Below are positions 7,811 through 16,853 of a stretch of DNA of 33,192 nt, in pieces. A program made the translations under genes and the position numbers. This DNA is from Alistipes sp. (GTDB taxonomy: Bacteria; Bacteroidota; Bacteroidia; Bacteroidales; Rikenellaceae), in assembly GCA_029068505.1 (NCBI GenBank), contig JAIECN010000054.1, positions 1-33,192 on the forward strand, given 5' to 3'. How positions within the stretch are numbered: position 1 is the first letter of the stretch; every line of letters begins with the position of its first letter. The notes below the pieces were generated by a model. That model was not told the origin of the DNA. It saw only the letters and a program-made list of their open reading frames with translations, and ran no database searches.

Positions 7811-9667
7811 CTATCGTTTAATCATCGCCTCGATATGCGAAACCAGATCGACACCCTCGGCATAGACGTCGCCCATGCGGGCCGATGCCGCGGGAGCATA
7901 CTGCGCCTCGTCGCACTGGGCGATGATGGCCGTGAAACGCTGGGCCTGCTCGACCGGCACGCCGCGCTTGTGCAGCTCCTCGCGCACGTTCTCCTTGGTG
8001 AGGTTGGCGACGGGAATATTGAGCTTGTCGCTCACGTATCCCCACAAGGCCCGCAACATCTCCTCGTAGAAAGCGTGGCGGTTGTCCTGCTCCATGTATT
8101 TGCGGGCGGCACGGAAACGCGACACGGCGACCTTGTTGGCCCGCTTTCCGCGCACGGCGGCCACGTTCTGCGACTCGCGGATCCGGCGGCGCAAAGCGAC
8201 GTAGGCGGCACCGAACAAGAACAAGATACCGCCGACCGCCGACCAATAAAGCCCGCTGAAGAGGAACGGCTGCCGCTCGGAGCGCAGCCGGGCGCTGCCC
8301 AACTTGATGAAACGGATGTCCTGCCCCAACAACCTGACCTCCTCCTTAGACATGCCGCGCCCCTGCATGACGACGGCATCGCCGCCCCCCTGGGCATCGG
8401 GCACGACATGGAGCGCAAGAGGCTTCGAACGCAAGGTCTTATACTCCATGCGCGCAGGGTCGAAGTAGGTGAACTCCACGGGACCGATCTCGTAGTCGCC
8501 CTCGGCCCGCGCGATGAACGGATATTCGAACTGCCGGTACCCGGAAATACCGGCCGCCGAAGCGTTGATCGATTCGGTGGTCTTGACGTTGTACTGCTCG
8601 AACGAAGCGGGCAGCACCAACTTGGGCGCCTGCACGAAAGCGAGGTTGCCCGTGCCGGAAATCTTGACCGTGCAGGTTGCGGCCGAATTGGCCGAAAGCT
8701 GCCCGGCGGGCGGCACGGTCTGCATGTCGAAATGCCCGACGGCCCCGCCGAACCCAGCAGGAGCACCCGCAGGAAGCGGCTTGACCGTCACGCTGATGCG
8801 CTGGCTCTGCAACTTGCGCGGCACGTTATAGATTTCGGGGCCGCCGCCGAAGAAAGGATCGACATTGCGGCGGCTCTGCACGACGACTTGCGCCACGGCA
8901 GTCAACTCGGCGGGATCGATGGTCAACGTCCCGGCCTGCTGGGGATAGAGCAGGTATTCGCGGGCGACCAACGTCTCGTAGACCTTGCCGTTGAAGGTTT
9001 CGCGCTGGCGCCGGGCGCTGTTCGTATCCAGCTCCTGCGCCCAGAACCCGTTGAACGACGGAAACTTGACATCCTGATAACCGGCGACATTGACCCGCTC
9101 GTAGAGCTTGAAGGTGACCCGCAGCGGCTCGCCTTTGAAAACCGACGAACGCGACACGACGGCCCGCAGCAAGATGTCGTCCGGCGCGAGCTGCCCCTGC
9201 GCGCGGCTTGCCTCGTCCTGCGGCTCCCGGCGGTCGCCGGCCCCGGACTGCGAAGCCGAACCGTCCGTCGGCTCGGCGACGACCTCGAGGGCCAGGGGCC
9301 GGGTGCGGTAGACGGTGCCGTCGACGGCGATCTCAGCCGCTCCGACGGTGAGGTTGCCGGCACTTCGGGGCAACAGCACGAACGTGATGGTGTAATTGAC
9401 GCTCTTGGTCATCGCGCCGTTGATGATCTGGATCGACGACCCTTTCGACACGGCAGGCCCGGCGAGCACGTCGAACCCCTCGAACGCAGGGGCCACGAAC
9501 GAATCGTCGTCGGGCGCAGCATTGAGCGCGAACTCGACGCGGAACGCTTCGCCCATGGAGACGATCAACGGCGACGAAACCTCGAACACCACCTTCTCGG
9601 CGGCGCGGAGCGGCAGGCACCCGATCATGCAAAGCAGGACGAAACCTATTTTCGCAAAACCTTTCAT
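7811..9667 (-). CDS. batD: BatD family protein
   Basis: A 618-residue BatD-type protein. Signal peptide (MKGFAKIGFVLLCMIGCLPLRA), then a long periplasmic part made of Ig-like beta domains (opening VVFEVSSPLIVSMGEAFRV; later DILLRAVVSRSSVFKGEPLRV, which is the characteristic second repeat of the family), a single membrane helix near residues 474-493 (GLYWSAVGGILFLFGAAYVAL) and a basic cytoplasmic tail of about 120 residues with helices (FRAARKYMEQDN, LWGYVSDKLNIPVANLTKENV). The linker around residues 140-160 is hydrophilic. The family works with BatA, BatB and BatC (von Willebrand A-domain and TPR proteins), which are not next to it here. It lies 49 bp after fumarase and 2 bp before batE. Confidence 0.9.
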   Translation of the reverse strand: MKGFAKIGFVLLCMIGCLPLRAAEKVVFEVSSPLIVSMGEAFRVEFALNAAPDDDSFVAPAFEGFDVLAGPAVSKGSSIQIINGAMTKSVNYTITFVLLPRSAGNLTVGAAEIAVDGTVYRTRPLALEVVAEPTDGSASQSGAGDRREPQDEASRAQGQLAPDDILLRAVVSRSSVFKGEPLRVTFKLYERVNVAGYQDVKFPSFNGFWAQELDTNSARRQRETFNGKVYETLVAREYLLYPQQAGTLTIDPAELTAVAQVVVQSRRNVDPFFGGGPEIYNVPRKLQSQRISVTVKPLPAGAPAGFGGAVGHFDMQTVPPAGQLSANSAATCTVKISGTGNLAFVQAPKLVLPASFEQYNVKTTESINASAAGISGYRQFEYPFIARAEGDYEIGPVEFTYFDPARMEYKTLRSKPLALHVVPDAQGGGDAVVMQGRGMSKEEVRLLGQDIRFIKLGSARLRSERQPFLFSGLYWSAVGGILFLFGAAYVALRRRIRESQNVAAVRGKRANKVAVSRFRAARKYMEQDNRHAFYEEMLRALWGYVSDKLNIPVANLTKENVREELHKRGVPVEQAQRFTAIIAQCDEAQYAPAASARMGDVYAEGVDLVSHIEAMIKR

Positions 9668-9716
9668 CGGACTAACAACGTAATTCTTATGCTATTATTG
9701 TCTGAATGAACGTTTT

Positions 9717-11330
9717 CTAATGTTTGAAATCGGCAAAAAAATCGTTGCCCTTGTCGTCGACGATGATGAAAGCGGGGAAATCCTCGACATAGATTTTCCG
9801 CACGGCCTCCATCCCCAACTCGGGGAAGTCGACGACCTCGACCGACTTGATCGAATTCTTGGCCAAAATGGCTGCCGGCCCGCCGATCGAGCCGAGGTAG
9901 AACCCTCCGTTGGCCTTGCAGGCGTCGGTCACCTCCTGCGAACGGTTGCCCTTGGCGACCATCACCAGCGATCCGCCGTGCTTCTGGAACAAGTCGACGT
10001 AGGGGTCCATGCGCCCGGCCGTGGTGGGGCCGAACGAACCCGAAGCCATGCCGTCGGGCGTCTTGGCGGGGCCTGCGTAGTAGACCGGGTGCTTCTTGAA
10101 GTACTCGGGCATGGGCTTGCCCTGGTCGAGCATCTGCTTGATGCGCGCATGGGCTATATCGCGGGCGACGATCAAGGTGCCCTTGAGGTTCAGACGCGTC
10201 TTGATGGGATACTTGGTCAGAATCGCGCGCACCTTGTCCATGCCCTCGTCGAGGTCGATATCCACGGCGGGCGACATGGCCGGAGCCTCCTTGGGCAGGA
10301 ACCGTGCCGGATTCTTCTCCAACTCCTCCAGGAAGATGCCCTCGGGCGTGATCTTGGCCTTGATGTTGCGGTCGGCCGAACAGCTGACGCCGATAGCGAC
10401 AGGGCACGAAGCGGCATGGCGCGGAGCGCGGATGACGCGCACGTCGTGCACGAGGTACTTGCCGCCGAACTGGGCGCCGACGCCCGACTGCTGGCATATC
10501 TTCAGCACCTTCTCCTCCCATTCGAGGTCGCGGAAGCAGCGGCCGCCCTCGTTGCCCGAGGTGGGCAACTCGTCGAGATAGCCGGCCGACGCCTTCTTGA
10601 CGGTCGAGAGGCACATCTCGGCCGACGTGCCGCCGATGCAGAGCGCGAGGTGGTAAGGCGGGCAGGCCGAAGTGCCGAGGTCTTTGATATGTTCGGTGAT
10701 GAACTTGGTCAGCGACTCCTCGTTCAAGAGCGCCTTGGTCTGCTGGTAGAGGAACGTCTTGTTGGCCGAACCGCCGCCCTTGGTGATGAAAAGAAACTCG
10801 TACTCCATGCCGGGCTTGCCGCCGTAGATGTCGATCTGGGCGGGCAGGTTGGTGCCGGAATTCTTCTCGTCGGTCATGGTGAAAGGCACGACCTGCGAAT
10901 AGCGCAAATTACGCTCCTTGTAAGTCTCGTAAACGCCGCGGGCTATGCACTCGGCATCGTCGGCCCCGGTGAAGACGTCTTCGCCCTTGTGACCGATGCA
11001 GATCGCTGTGCCGGTATCCTGGCACGTGGGCAGCTCGCCCTCGGCCGAGACGCACTGGTTGAGCAACATGGTGTAAGCCACGAACTTGTCGTTGTCGGTA
11101 GCCTCGGGATCGTCGAGGATGTTGCGCAACTTCTGCAAGTGGGAAGCGCGCAAGTAGAACGACACATCGCTGTAAGCCGCTTTGGAGAGCAACTCCAGAC
11201 CGGCGGGGTCGACCTTGAGGATCTTGCGGCCGTCGCACTCGACGACCTTGACGTAATCTTTGGTCAGCAGACGATACTGCGTCTTGTCCTCCCCCACGGG
11301 GAACGGCTCCTGGTAGATGAATTCGGCCAT
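9717..11330 (-). CDS. fum: Class I fumarate hydratase (4Fe-4S)
   Basis: A 537-residue class I (FumA/FumB-type) fumarase, converting fumarate and malate. Its oxygen-sensitive 4Fe-4S cluster is ligated by three cysteines, here C103 (PTCQDTG), C223 ([12 protein letters not shown]) and C317 (GVSCSADRN). The family signatures [17 protein letters not shown] and [16 protein letters not shown] are present, and both the N-terminal cluster domain and the C-terminal swivelling domain are complete. The start at 11330 gives the [17 protein letters not shown] opening typical of the group. It heads a minus-strand run that ends with malate dehydrogenase, so the two consecutive enzymes of the succinate-forming branch flank the bat and recR genes. 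A good promoter lies about 60 nt upstream. Confidence 0.95.
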   Translation of the reverse strand: MAEFIYQEPFPVGEDKTQYRLLTKDYVKVVECDGRKILKVDPAGLELLSKAAYSDVSFYLRASHLQKLRNILDDPEATDNDKFVAYTMLLNQCVSAEGELPTCQDTGTAICIGHKGEDVFTGADDAECIARGVYETYKERNLRYSQVVPFTMTDEKNSGTNLPAQIDIYGGKPGMEYEFLFITKGGGSANKTFLYQQTKALLNEESLTKFITEHIKDLGTSACPPYHLALCIGGTSAEMCLSTVKKASAGYLDELPTSGNEGGRCFRDLEWEEKVLKICQQSGVGAQFGGKYLVHDVRVIRAPRHAASCPVAIGVSCSADRNIKAKITPEGIFLEELEKNPARFLPKEAPAMSPAVDIDLDEGMDKVRAILTKYPIKTRLNLKGTLIVARDIAHARIKQMLDQGKPMPEYFKKHPVYYAGPAKTPDGMASGSFGPTTAGRMDPYVDLFQKHGGSLVMVAKGNRSQEVTDACKANGGFYLGSIGGPAAILAKNSIKSVEVVDFPELGMEAVRKIYVEDFPAFIIVDDKGNDFFADFKH

Positions 11331-11388
11331 AGCTCTTATAATTTATGTTTATATTCGTTTCAAAATCACTCGTTCGATTTAAACTTTG

Positions 11389-11423
11389 CAAAAATACAAA
11401 AAACTCTCCGGATTGTCCAACAA
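11389..11423 (-). promoter_or_regulatory. Fumarase (operon) promoter
   Basis: On the minus strand TATTTTTG (11389-11396) matches the -7 consensus, and TTGTTG (11418-11423) lies 21 nt upstream as -33 element. It would drive fumarase and possibly the whole run down to mdh. Confidence 0.6.
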
Positions 11424-11429
11424 AACCGG

Positions 11430-11680
11430 ATGATTTGTTATTTTATTAACAACACACTCCCCTGCCACCGCCAAACCGGCATCGGGATGCGCCCCGAACG
11501 ACACGGCCGCCACACCCCGATGACAACGATCGGCCGGCGGCTTGCCGCAAAAATCCATTGGCCCGCAACTTTTCCCGCCTCGTCAAAGTTCGAATCGGGT
11601 CGGCGCGGCCCGCGGCTTGTCCCGGAGATTGTTATTATTTTAACAAAAAGCGCATGAAATGAATCATTGTTAAGATTATT
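11430..11680. other. Intergenic region with no gene seen
   Basis: Between the divergent fumarase and aldolase genes (11331-11803) only the two promoters are recognisable. The middle part is GC-rich with a few short inverted repeats, and I see no coding region, RNA gene or riboswitch motif in it. Confidence 0.5.
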
Positions 11681-11692
11681 TAATTAAATTTG
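11667..11692 (+). promoter_or_regulatory. Putative aldolase promoter
   Basis: TAAATTTG (11685-11692) matches TAnnTTTG in an AT-rich island. The nearest TTG (11667-11669) is only 15 nt upstream, shorter than usual. The leader to the ATG at 11804 would be about 105 nt. Confidence 0.4.
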
Positions 11693-11803
11693 TGCGGTTT
11701 TTGAGTGCAAGCCTTTTCGATGCGCCAAGCGCAGAGCCGCACTTGTTCGGATTGCGGGCAAGGTGCATGAAATACGAACGATTCACTGCTAAAAATAACG
11801 ATT

Positions 11804-12796
11804 ATGGTATCTTACAAGGAATTGGGCTTGGTCAACACCCGCGAGATGTTCGCCAAGGCCATCAAGGGCGGTTACGCCATTCCGGCCTTCAACTTCAACA
11901 ACATGGAGCAGATGCAGGCCATCGTCCAGGCTTGCGTCGAAACATCGTCGCCCGTGATTCTCCAAGTGTCGGCCGGCGCACGCAAGTATGCCAACCAGAC
12001 GCTGCTGCGCTACATGGCACAGGGTGCCGTGGAGTATGCCAAGGAGCTGGGCAAGAACATCCCCATCGTGCTGCACCTCGACCACGGCAACTCGTTCGAA
12101 CTGTGCAAGGACTGCATCGACATGGGCTTCTCGTCGGTGATGATCGACGGCTCGGCGCTGCCCTACGATGAAAACGTAGCCCTGACGAAGAAAGTCGTGG
12201 AATACGCTCACCAGCACGACGTGACGGTCGAGGGCGAACTGGGCGTGCTGGCCGGCGTGGAAGACGAAGTGGCCTCCGAGCACTCGCACTACACCGACCC
12301 CGCCGACGTGGAGGATTTCGTGAAGAAGACCGGCGTCGACTCGCTGGCCATCTCGATCGGCACGTCGCACGGCGCCAACAAATTCAAGCCCGAGCAGTGC
12401 ACGCGCAATGCCGAGGGCATTCTGGTTCCGCCCCCCTTGCGTTTCGACATCCTCAAGGAGATCGAGAAGCGCATCCCGGGCTTCCCCATCGTGCTGCACG
12501 GCTCGTCGTCGGTACCCCAGGAGTACGTGAAGATCATCAACACGCACGGCGGTGCGCTGAAAGATGCCGTCGGCATTCCCGAGGAGCAGCTGCGCGAGGC
12601 TGCCAAGAGCGCCGTCTGCAAGATCAACATCGACTCGGACGGTCGTCTGGCCATGACGGCCGCCGTACGCACGGTGCTGTCGGAGCAGCCCGCCGAGTTC
12701 GACCCCCGCAAGTACCTGGGGCCGGCCCGCGAGGAGCTGAAGAAGCTCTACAAGCACAAGTGCGAGAACGTCCTCGGTTCGGCCGGCAAGGCATAA
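11804..12796 (+). CDS. fba: Class II fructose-bisphosphate aldolase
   Basis: A 330-residue zinc-dependent aldolase that interconverts fructose 1,6-bisphosphate with dihydroxyacetone phosphate and glyceraldehyde 3-phosphate. Visible: HLDHG (91-95) with catalytic Asp93 and zinc His94, GELG in the 140s (VEGELGVLAG), the zinc His189 in SIGTSHG, His232 in LHGSSSVP and the phosphate-binding KINIDSD (273-279). Length and the insertion-bearing layout fit the Bacteroidetes type. It is a single gene with its own strong terminator. The ATG at 11804 (MVSYKELGL) matches the expected N terminus; an upstream in-frame extension is not conserved-looking. Confidence 0.95.
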   Translation: MVSYKELGLVNTREMFAKAIKGGYAIPAFNFNNMEQMQAIVQACVETSSPVILQVSAGARKYANQTLLRYMAQGAVEYAKELGKNIPIVLHLDHGNSFELCKDCIDMGFSSVMIDGSALPYDENVALTKKVVEYAHQHDVTVEGELGVLAGVEDEVASEHSHYTDPADVEDFVKKTGVDSLAISIGTSHGANKFKPEQCTRNAEGILVPPPLRFDILKEIEKRIPGFPIVLHGSSSVPQEYVKIINTHGGALKDAVGIPEEQLREAAKSAVCKINIDSDGRLAMTAAVRTVLSEQPAEFDPRKYLGPAREELKKLYKHKCENVLGSAGKA

Positions 12797-12846
12797 GGAT
12801 GATTCCTGACAAGGCATCTGGGTGTATCCGGCCCGGACGTGTCTAC

Positions 12847-12883
12847 AAAAAAATCTGTCTGCATGACGCAGACAGATTTTTTT
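12847..12883. terminator. Bidirectional terminator between fba and folB
   Basis: A perfect 16-bp stem including A and T runs (12847-12862 with 12868-12883, core ATCTGTCTGC) and a 5-nt loop. It serves the convergent fba and folB-tyrS genes. Confidence 0.88.
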
Positions 12884-12938
12884 TATGATCCGGACAAAGC
12901 ACCGGCGCCCACGGCGAGCGGCGGAAGAAGCCGCCGGC

Positions 12939-13292
12939 TCACTGTTCGATGGTCACGCTTACCCGGTCGAGCTTGCCGCCCAGCGGCGGAGCCAGCTTCG
13001 AGACCGTGCAGGAAATGTGGCGAATCTGCGGAAAAGCGGCGTAAAGGGCCTCGATGATGTTCATCGCCACGCGCTCGATCGTGCGCTGCACGACTTGCAT
13101 CCGCTCGCGGACGACCTCGTAGACGGTCAAGTAATTGACCGCCTTTTCGACGCAATCCTCGGCGGCCACGTCGCCCAATTCGGCCGTGATCATCAGATCG
13201 ACCGTAAAGCGGTTGCCTACCTTGCGTTCGAGTTCATAACACCCGTGCAGTGCGTGGAACTCCATGCGCTCCAACGTAATGCGATACTCCAT
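12939..13292 (-). CDS. folB: Dihydroneopterin aldolase
   Basis: A 117-residue FolB, which cleaves 7,8-dihydroneopterin to 6-hydroxymethyl-dihydropterin and glycolaldehyde in folate synthesis. Hallmarks: MEFHALHGCYELERKVGNRFTVDL at the N terminus (shown by the catalytic region FHALHGCYE), VNYLTVYEVVRERM, the conserved glutamate ERVAMNIIEAL and the C-terminal SKLAPPLGGKLDRVSVTIE with the active-site lysine. The ATG at 13292 shares one base with the tyrS stop (TAATG), so the two are translationally coupled. No other folate gene is seen in the window. Confidence 0.93.
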   Translation of the reverse strand: MEYRITLERMEFHALHGCYELERKVGNRFTVDLMITAELGDVAAEDCVEKAVNYLTVYEVVRERMQVVQRTIERVAMNIIEALYAAFPQIRHISCTVSKLAPPLGGKLDRVSVTIEQ

Positions 13293-14587
13293 TATTCGAC
13301 GATGATGAGGTAGTAATTCTTCTTGCCTTTCTGCACGAGCAAATATTTGCCGGCGATCAAATCGGACTCGACGACGGGCCGCATCGGATCGGCCACTTTC
13401 TCCTTGTTGAGCGCCACGCCGCCGCCTTGCACCATCTTGCGGCACTCGCCCTTGGAGGGGAAAACCTGCGTTTTATCGGCCGCCAGATCGACGAACGGCA
13501 GCCCGAGGTCGGCCCGCGCGATGCGGAACTGCGGCACCCCCTCGAAGACCTGCAAAAGGGTCGCTTCGTCGAGCTTGTGCAATGCCTCGGAAGTCGCCCC
13601 GCCGAAGAGGATAGCTGACGCCTCGACCGCCTTTTCGTACTCCTCGCGGGAGTGGATCATCGTGGTAATCTCCTGCGCCAGACGCTTCTGCAACACGCGC
13701 AGATGGGGCGCAGCATCGTGTTCGGCGATGAGGGCATCGATGGTGGCCCGGTCGAGCAACGTGAAAATCTTGATGTAACGCTTGGCATCCTCATCGCTGA
13801 CGTTGAGCCAGAACTGATAGAACTTGTAAGGCGACGTGTAACGCGGGTCGAGCCACACGTTGCCGCTCTCGGTCTTGCCGAACTTGGTGCCGTCGGCCTT
13901 GGTAATCAAAGGACACGTGATGGCGAACGCCTCGGACTCCGAACCTAACTTGCGGCGGATCAACTCGGTGCCGGTGGTGATGTTGCCCCACTGGTCGGCG
14001 CCGCCCAACTGGATTTTGCAGTTCATCGTCTCGTAGAGATGCAGGAAGTCGTAGCCCTGCACGAGCTGGTAGGTGAATTCGGTGAACGACATGCCGTCGC
14101 CCTCGCCGTTGAACCGCTTCTTGACCGAATCCTTGGCCATCATGTAGTTGACCGTGATGCACTTGCCGATGTCGCGAATGAAGTCGAGGAACGAAAAGTC
14201 TTTCATCCAGTCGTAGTTGTTGACCATGACGGCGGCGTTGGGTGCGTCGGACTCGAAGTCGAGCAATTTGGCCAGCTGACGCTTGATCGCCTCCTGGTTA
14301 TGACGCAACGTCGGCTCGTCGAGCAGGTTGCGCTCCTGCGACTTGCCCGAGGGGTCGCCGATCATGCCGGTGGCCCCGCCAACGAGCGCCAGGGGCCGGT
14401 GGCCGCACAGCTGGAAATGTTTGAGGATCATCACGCCCACCAGGTGGCCGATATGCAGCGAGTCGGCCGTGGGGTCGATACCCAGATAAGCCGTCGTCAT
14501 CTCCTTTTCGAGTTGTTCTTTCGCACCGGGCATGATCGTGTGGATCATGCCGCGCCATTCGAGTTCTTCGATAAAATTTTTTGCCAT
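13292..14587 (-). CDS. tyrS: Tyrosyl-tRNA synthetase
   Basis: A 431-residue class I TyrRS of the TyrS (bacterial main) type. HIGH motif at 45-48 (SLHIGHL), tyrosine-binding [12 protein letters not shown] and [14 protein letters not shown]-type loop written KFGKT (235-239), a helical anticodon domain and a C-terminal S4 RNA-binding domain ([19 protein letters not shown]). The conserved start [14 protein letters not shown] fixes the ATG at 14587, although the frame is open much further upstream. The stop overlaps folB by one base, and dnaX ends 14 bp upstream of it, so dnaX-tyrS-folB look like one transcript. Confidence 0.96.
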   Translation of the reverse strand: MAKNFIEELEWRGMIHTIMPGAKEQLEKEMTTAYLGIDPTADSLHIGHLVGVMILKHFQLCGHRPLALVGGATGMIGDPSGKSQERNLLDEPTLRHNQEAIKRQLAKLLDFESDAPNAAVMVNNYDWMKDFSFLDFIRDIGKCITVNYMMAKDSVKKRFNGEGDGMSFTEFTYQLVQGYDFLHLYETMNCKIQLGGADQWGNITTGTELIRRKLGSESEAFAITCPLITKADGTKFGKTESGNVWLDPRYTSPYKFYQFWLNVSDEDAKRYIKIFTLLDRATIDALIAEHDAAPHLRVLQKRLAQEITTMIHSREEYEKAVEASAILFGGATSEALHKLDEATLLQVFEGVPQFRIARADLGLPFVDLAADKTQVFPSKGECRKMVQGGGVALNKEKVADPMRPVVESDLIAGKYLLVQKGKKNYYLIIVE

Positions 14588-14601
14588 ATCACTTTTTACT
14601 T

Positions 14602-16605
14602 TTACTCCATTTCCAAATCGAGCGCCTTGCGCAGTTCCGTTACCAACGGATTCTTCTCCGAAAGGAACTTCACCTTGTCCTCCGGCTTGATGGGACGTGC
14701 GGCACGGATCTCCTCGTTGACCGTTACCTCCAGATCGAGGGCGCCCTCGATGCCTGCAAGCTCGGCGATGCGCATCAACATTGCGGTCTTGTTGCGCAGT
14801 ATTTCCTCCCGCAACTCGGCCGTAGGCACGCTTACGGCGATCGCATTGTCGCGGAACGTCATCAACTCGAACGCCGGAACGAAACGCGGACGCTTGGACT
14901 TGATCAACTCCAGAATCCGACCGCGGGCACGCTCCAACTTCTCGCTGCATGCCGGGTCGAAATCGGGGTCCTCCATCCGCTCTTCCGGATCGCCGCCCTC
15001 CTCCGCATCCTCGAAAGCACCGCCCGCAGCGAGCAGATCAGCCAGCGAAGCACCCGAAATCAACGATTTGCGCGGCGCACGGGAAGCGGCGGACTTCGAA
15101 ACCGTGCCCCCGACCGACGCAGACGCCGCAACCGAAGTATCGGCCTGCGGCCCGGCGGCAGATGCAACCGGAGTTGCGGATGCTTGCGAAGCCGATGCAA
15201 CGGACGTATCTACGACAGGTATATTTGCGCCAGGCGTATTTGCAGCGGATATATCTGCCGGTTGCGCAGCCGGTTCCGAGTTCGCAGCTTCGGCCGCCGG
15301 TTTCGGATTCGGGAGCGGTTCCGGTTTCGAGGCCTGGTTCGGATTCGGCTCCAGGTTCGGGGTCGGCGCAGCTCCCGCCGATCTTTCGGTCTCCGCCGGA
15401 CGTACGGCCCCGACAGCCGGCACCCCGGCACTGCCCGCAGCGTCGCGGGGAGACCGCGGCTGCAAGTCGGGCAAAGGATACTCCTCGGAAGAAGAAGTCA
15501 GGGGGTCATTTTTTTTTTGGCCGAGCCTTGCTATTTTCATCAGGCCCAGCTCCACGAGCAGTCGTTGGTTGGAAGACTGCCGTATTTTGCTGTCGAGTTC
15601 CGTCAGGCAAGCGATGGCCCCGAACAAGAATCCGACATCGCAGGCGCCCGCCTGCGTCCGGTATCGTTCGAGCAGCGTCCCGGTCATTTCGATCAGGCGC
15701 AGCGTCTCGGGACGGGCCGCCATCAACACATCGCGCAAGTGGCGGTTGAGACCCGACATGAATGTCTGGCCCGAAAATCCCTTGGCCAGCACCTCGTCGA
15801 AAGCGACGAGCGCCTGCACGTAGTCGCCGGCCAGCAACATCTCGGTGACACCGAAATAAGTATCGTAGTCCAGTACGTTGAGCGTCTGGGCCACATGATG
15901 GTAATCGAGTTTCGTGCCGCAGAACGACACAGCCTTGTCGAACATCGACAGCGCGTCGCGCATACCGCCGTCGGCCTTCTGGGCGATGAGGTTCAACGAC
16001 TCCTCGTCGGCCGTGATACCCTCCTGCGAAGCGATATATTTGAGGTATTCGACCGAATCCTCGACGCGGATGCGGTTGAAGTCGTAGATCTGGCACCGCG
16101 AGAGGATCGTGGGGATGATCTTGTGCTTCTCGGTGGTCGCCAAGATGAAGACGGCATGGGCAGGCGGCTCCTCCAAAGTTTTGAGGAACGCGTTGAAAGC
16201 CGCAGCCGAGAGCATGTGCACCTCGTCGATGATGAAGACCGAGTAACGCCCCACCTGCGGGATGATGCGCACCTGCTCGATCAAGGTGCGGATGTCCTCC
16301 ACAGAGTTGTTCGACGCGGCGTCCAACTCATGGATGTTGAGCGACCGGCCCTCGTTGAACGAGCGGCACGACTCGCACTCGTTGCATGCCTCGGCACCGT
16401 TGGGCAAAAGGCAGTTGATGGCCTTGGCGAAGATGCGGGCGCAGGTGGTCTTGCCCACGCCGCGCGGCCCGCAAAAAAGGTAGGCATGGGCCAGCTGTCC
16501 GCGCTCGATGGCGTTTTTCAGCGTAGAAGTAATATGCTTCTGCCCCACGACCGACGCAAAGGTCGCAGGGCGGTATTTTCGTGCACTGACGATGAATTCG
16601 CTCAT
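14602..16605 (-). CDS. dnaX: DNA polymerase III subunits tau and gamma
   Basis: A 667-residue clamp-loader ATPase. Walker A GPRGVGKT (46-53), zinc module C65, C74, C77, C80, Walker B with D127-E128 ([10 protein letters not shown]), sensor 1 region ([19 protein letters not shown] shows the SRC motif), and the domain III collar to about residue 360. Then follow an Ala/Pro/Ser-rich linker (about 370-505) and a C-terminal domain to 667 for polymerase contact. Codons 363-366 contain an uninterrupted A10 run, after which both other frames stop within four codons; a slipped product would be a 366-residue gamma form. The start at 16605 ([16 protein letters not shown]) matches the family; the frame stays open upstream through repeat DNA and antisense to clpB, which is not coding. 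The promoter lies just 8 nt before the ATG. Confidence 0.95.
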   Translation of the reverse strand: MSEFIVSARKYRPATFASVVGQKHITSTLKNAIERGQLAHAYLFCGPRGVGKTTCARIFAKAINCLLPNGAEACNECESCRSFNEGRSLNIHELDAASNNSVEDIRTLIEQVRIIPQVGRYSVFIIDEVHMLSAAAFNAFLKTLEEPPAHAVFILATTEKHKIIPTILSRCQIYDFNRIRVEDSVEYLKYIASQEGITADEESLNLIAQKADGGMRDALSMFDKAVSFCGTKLDYHHVAQTLNVLDYDTYFGVTEMLLAGDYVQALVAFDEVLAKGFSGQTFMSGLNRHLRDVLMAARPETLRLIEMTGTLLERYRTQAGACDVGFLFGAIACLTELDSKIRQSSNQRLLVELGLMKIARLGQKKNDPLTSSSEEYPLPDLQPRSPRDAAGSAGVPAVGAVRPAETERSAGAAPTPNLEPNPNQASKPEPLPNPKPAAEAANSEPAAQPADISAANTPGANIPVVDTSVASASQASATPVASAAGPQADTSVAASASVGGTVSKSAASRAPRKSLISGASLADLLAAGGAFEDAEEGGDPEERMEDPDFDPACSEKLERARGRILELIKSKRPRFVPAFELMTFRDNAIAVSVPTAELREEILRNKTAMLMRIAELAGIEGALDLEVTVNEEIRAARPIKPEDKVKFLSEKNPLVTELRKALDLEME
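15509..15518 (-). promoter_or_regulatory. dnaX: A10 slippage site inside dnaX
   Basis: On the coding strand the sequence reads CAA-AAA-AAA-AAT-GAC (codons 363-367), an unbroken run of ten A. A shift to the -1 frame, or one extra A in the mRNA, gives CAA-AAA-AAA-AAA-TGA. Loss of one A gives AAA-ATG-ACC-CCC-TGA. Both end translation at once, right after clamp-loader domain III, giving gamma-like products of 366 or 368 residues. Known dnaX genes use such sites (ribosomal frameshift in E. coli, transcriptional slippage on an A9 run in Thermus thermophilus); its use here is inferred. Confidence 0.72.
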
Positions 16606-16610
16606 AGTAG

Positions 16611-16748
16611 GGCAAAGATACGAAAAGCCGAGCGCAATGCCAAATTTATTTGAGCATTGCCGAGGCAAAGTATCTTGGGCGTGAGCCAAAGTCGAAAAGC
16701 CGAGCGCAATGCCAAATTTATTTGAGCATTGCCAAGGCAGAGTATCTT
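16611..16748 (-). repeat. Promoter-bearing intergenic repeat, copy A (dnaX side)
   Basis: Two tandem half-units with a 72-bp period: 16621-16676 and 16693-16748 are identical in all but two of 56 positions. Each half has a small hairpin (GCAATGC/GCATTGC). The whole unit closely matches 25969-26098 in reverse orientation, including the stretch GAGGCAAAGTATCTTGGGCG and the following GTGAGCCAAAGTCG. The end nearest dnaX carries a full promoter. The repeat holds no gene; open frames across it are chance. Confidence 0.88.
16613..16644 (-). promoter_or_regulatory. Repeat-borne dnaX promoter
   Basis: Minus strand: TTTG (16641-16644), exactly 20 nt, then TATCTTTG (16613-16620), a perfect Bacteroidetes promoter. 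Only 7 nt separate it from the dnaX ATG at 16605, so the transcript should be leaderless or nearly so. Confidence 0.8.
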
Positions 16749-16780
16749 CGGCTATAAACTTTCTGCCGAATTGTCCGAAA

Positions 16781-16853
16781 CATCCGCATGCCTTGTCAGT
16801 TCCCTCTGCCGCCTTGACCGGACGGATGCGACAAACGTCGTCGGAAACTGACA
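16781..16853 (+). other. Inverted repeats upstream of clpB
   Basis: TGTCAGTTCC (16794-16803) pairs with GGAAACTGACA (16843-16853) with one bulge, and CATCCG (16781-16786) pairs with CGGATG (16823-16828). These could fold in a leader or act as a regulator site. No -7 TAnnTTTG, CIRCE element or clear heat-shock promoter is recognisable between the repeat and clpB. Confidence 0.3.

Noticed and set aside
11331..11803. A regulatory RNA or small gene in the fumarase-aldolase gap
   Set aside because: Only promoter motifs were recognisable; no codon-like pattern or known RNA motif was found.
13293..13445. N-terminal extension of FolB by 51 residues
   Set aside because: It lies inside tyrS and is Arg-rich; the family start [17 protein letters not shown] begins at 13292.
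16621..16748. CRISPR-like array
   Set aside because: Only two units, period 72 bp, no variable spacers and no cas genes; it matches a second intergenic copy carrying a promoter.
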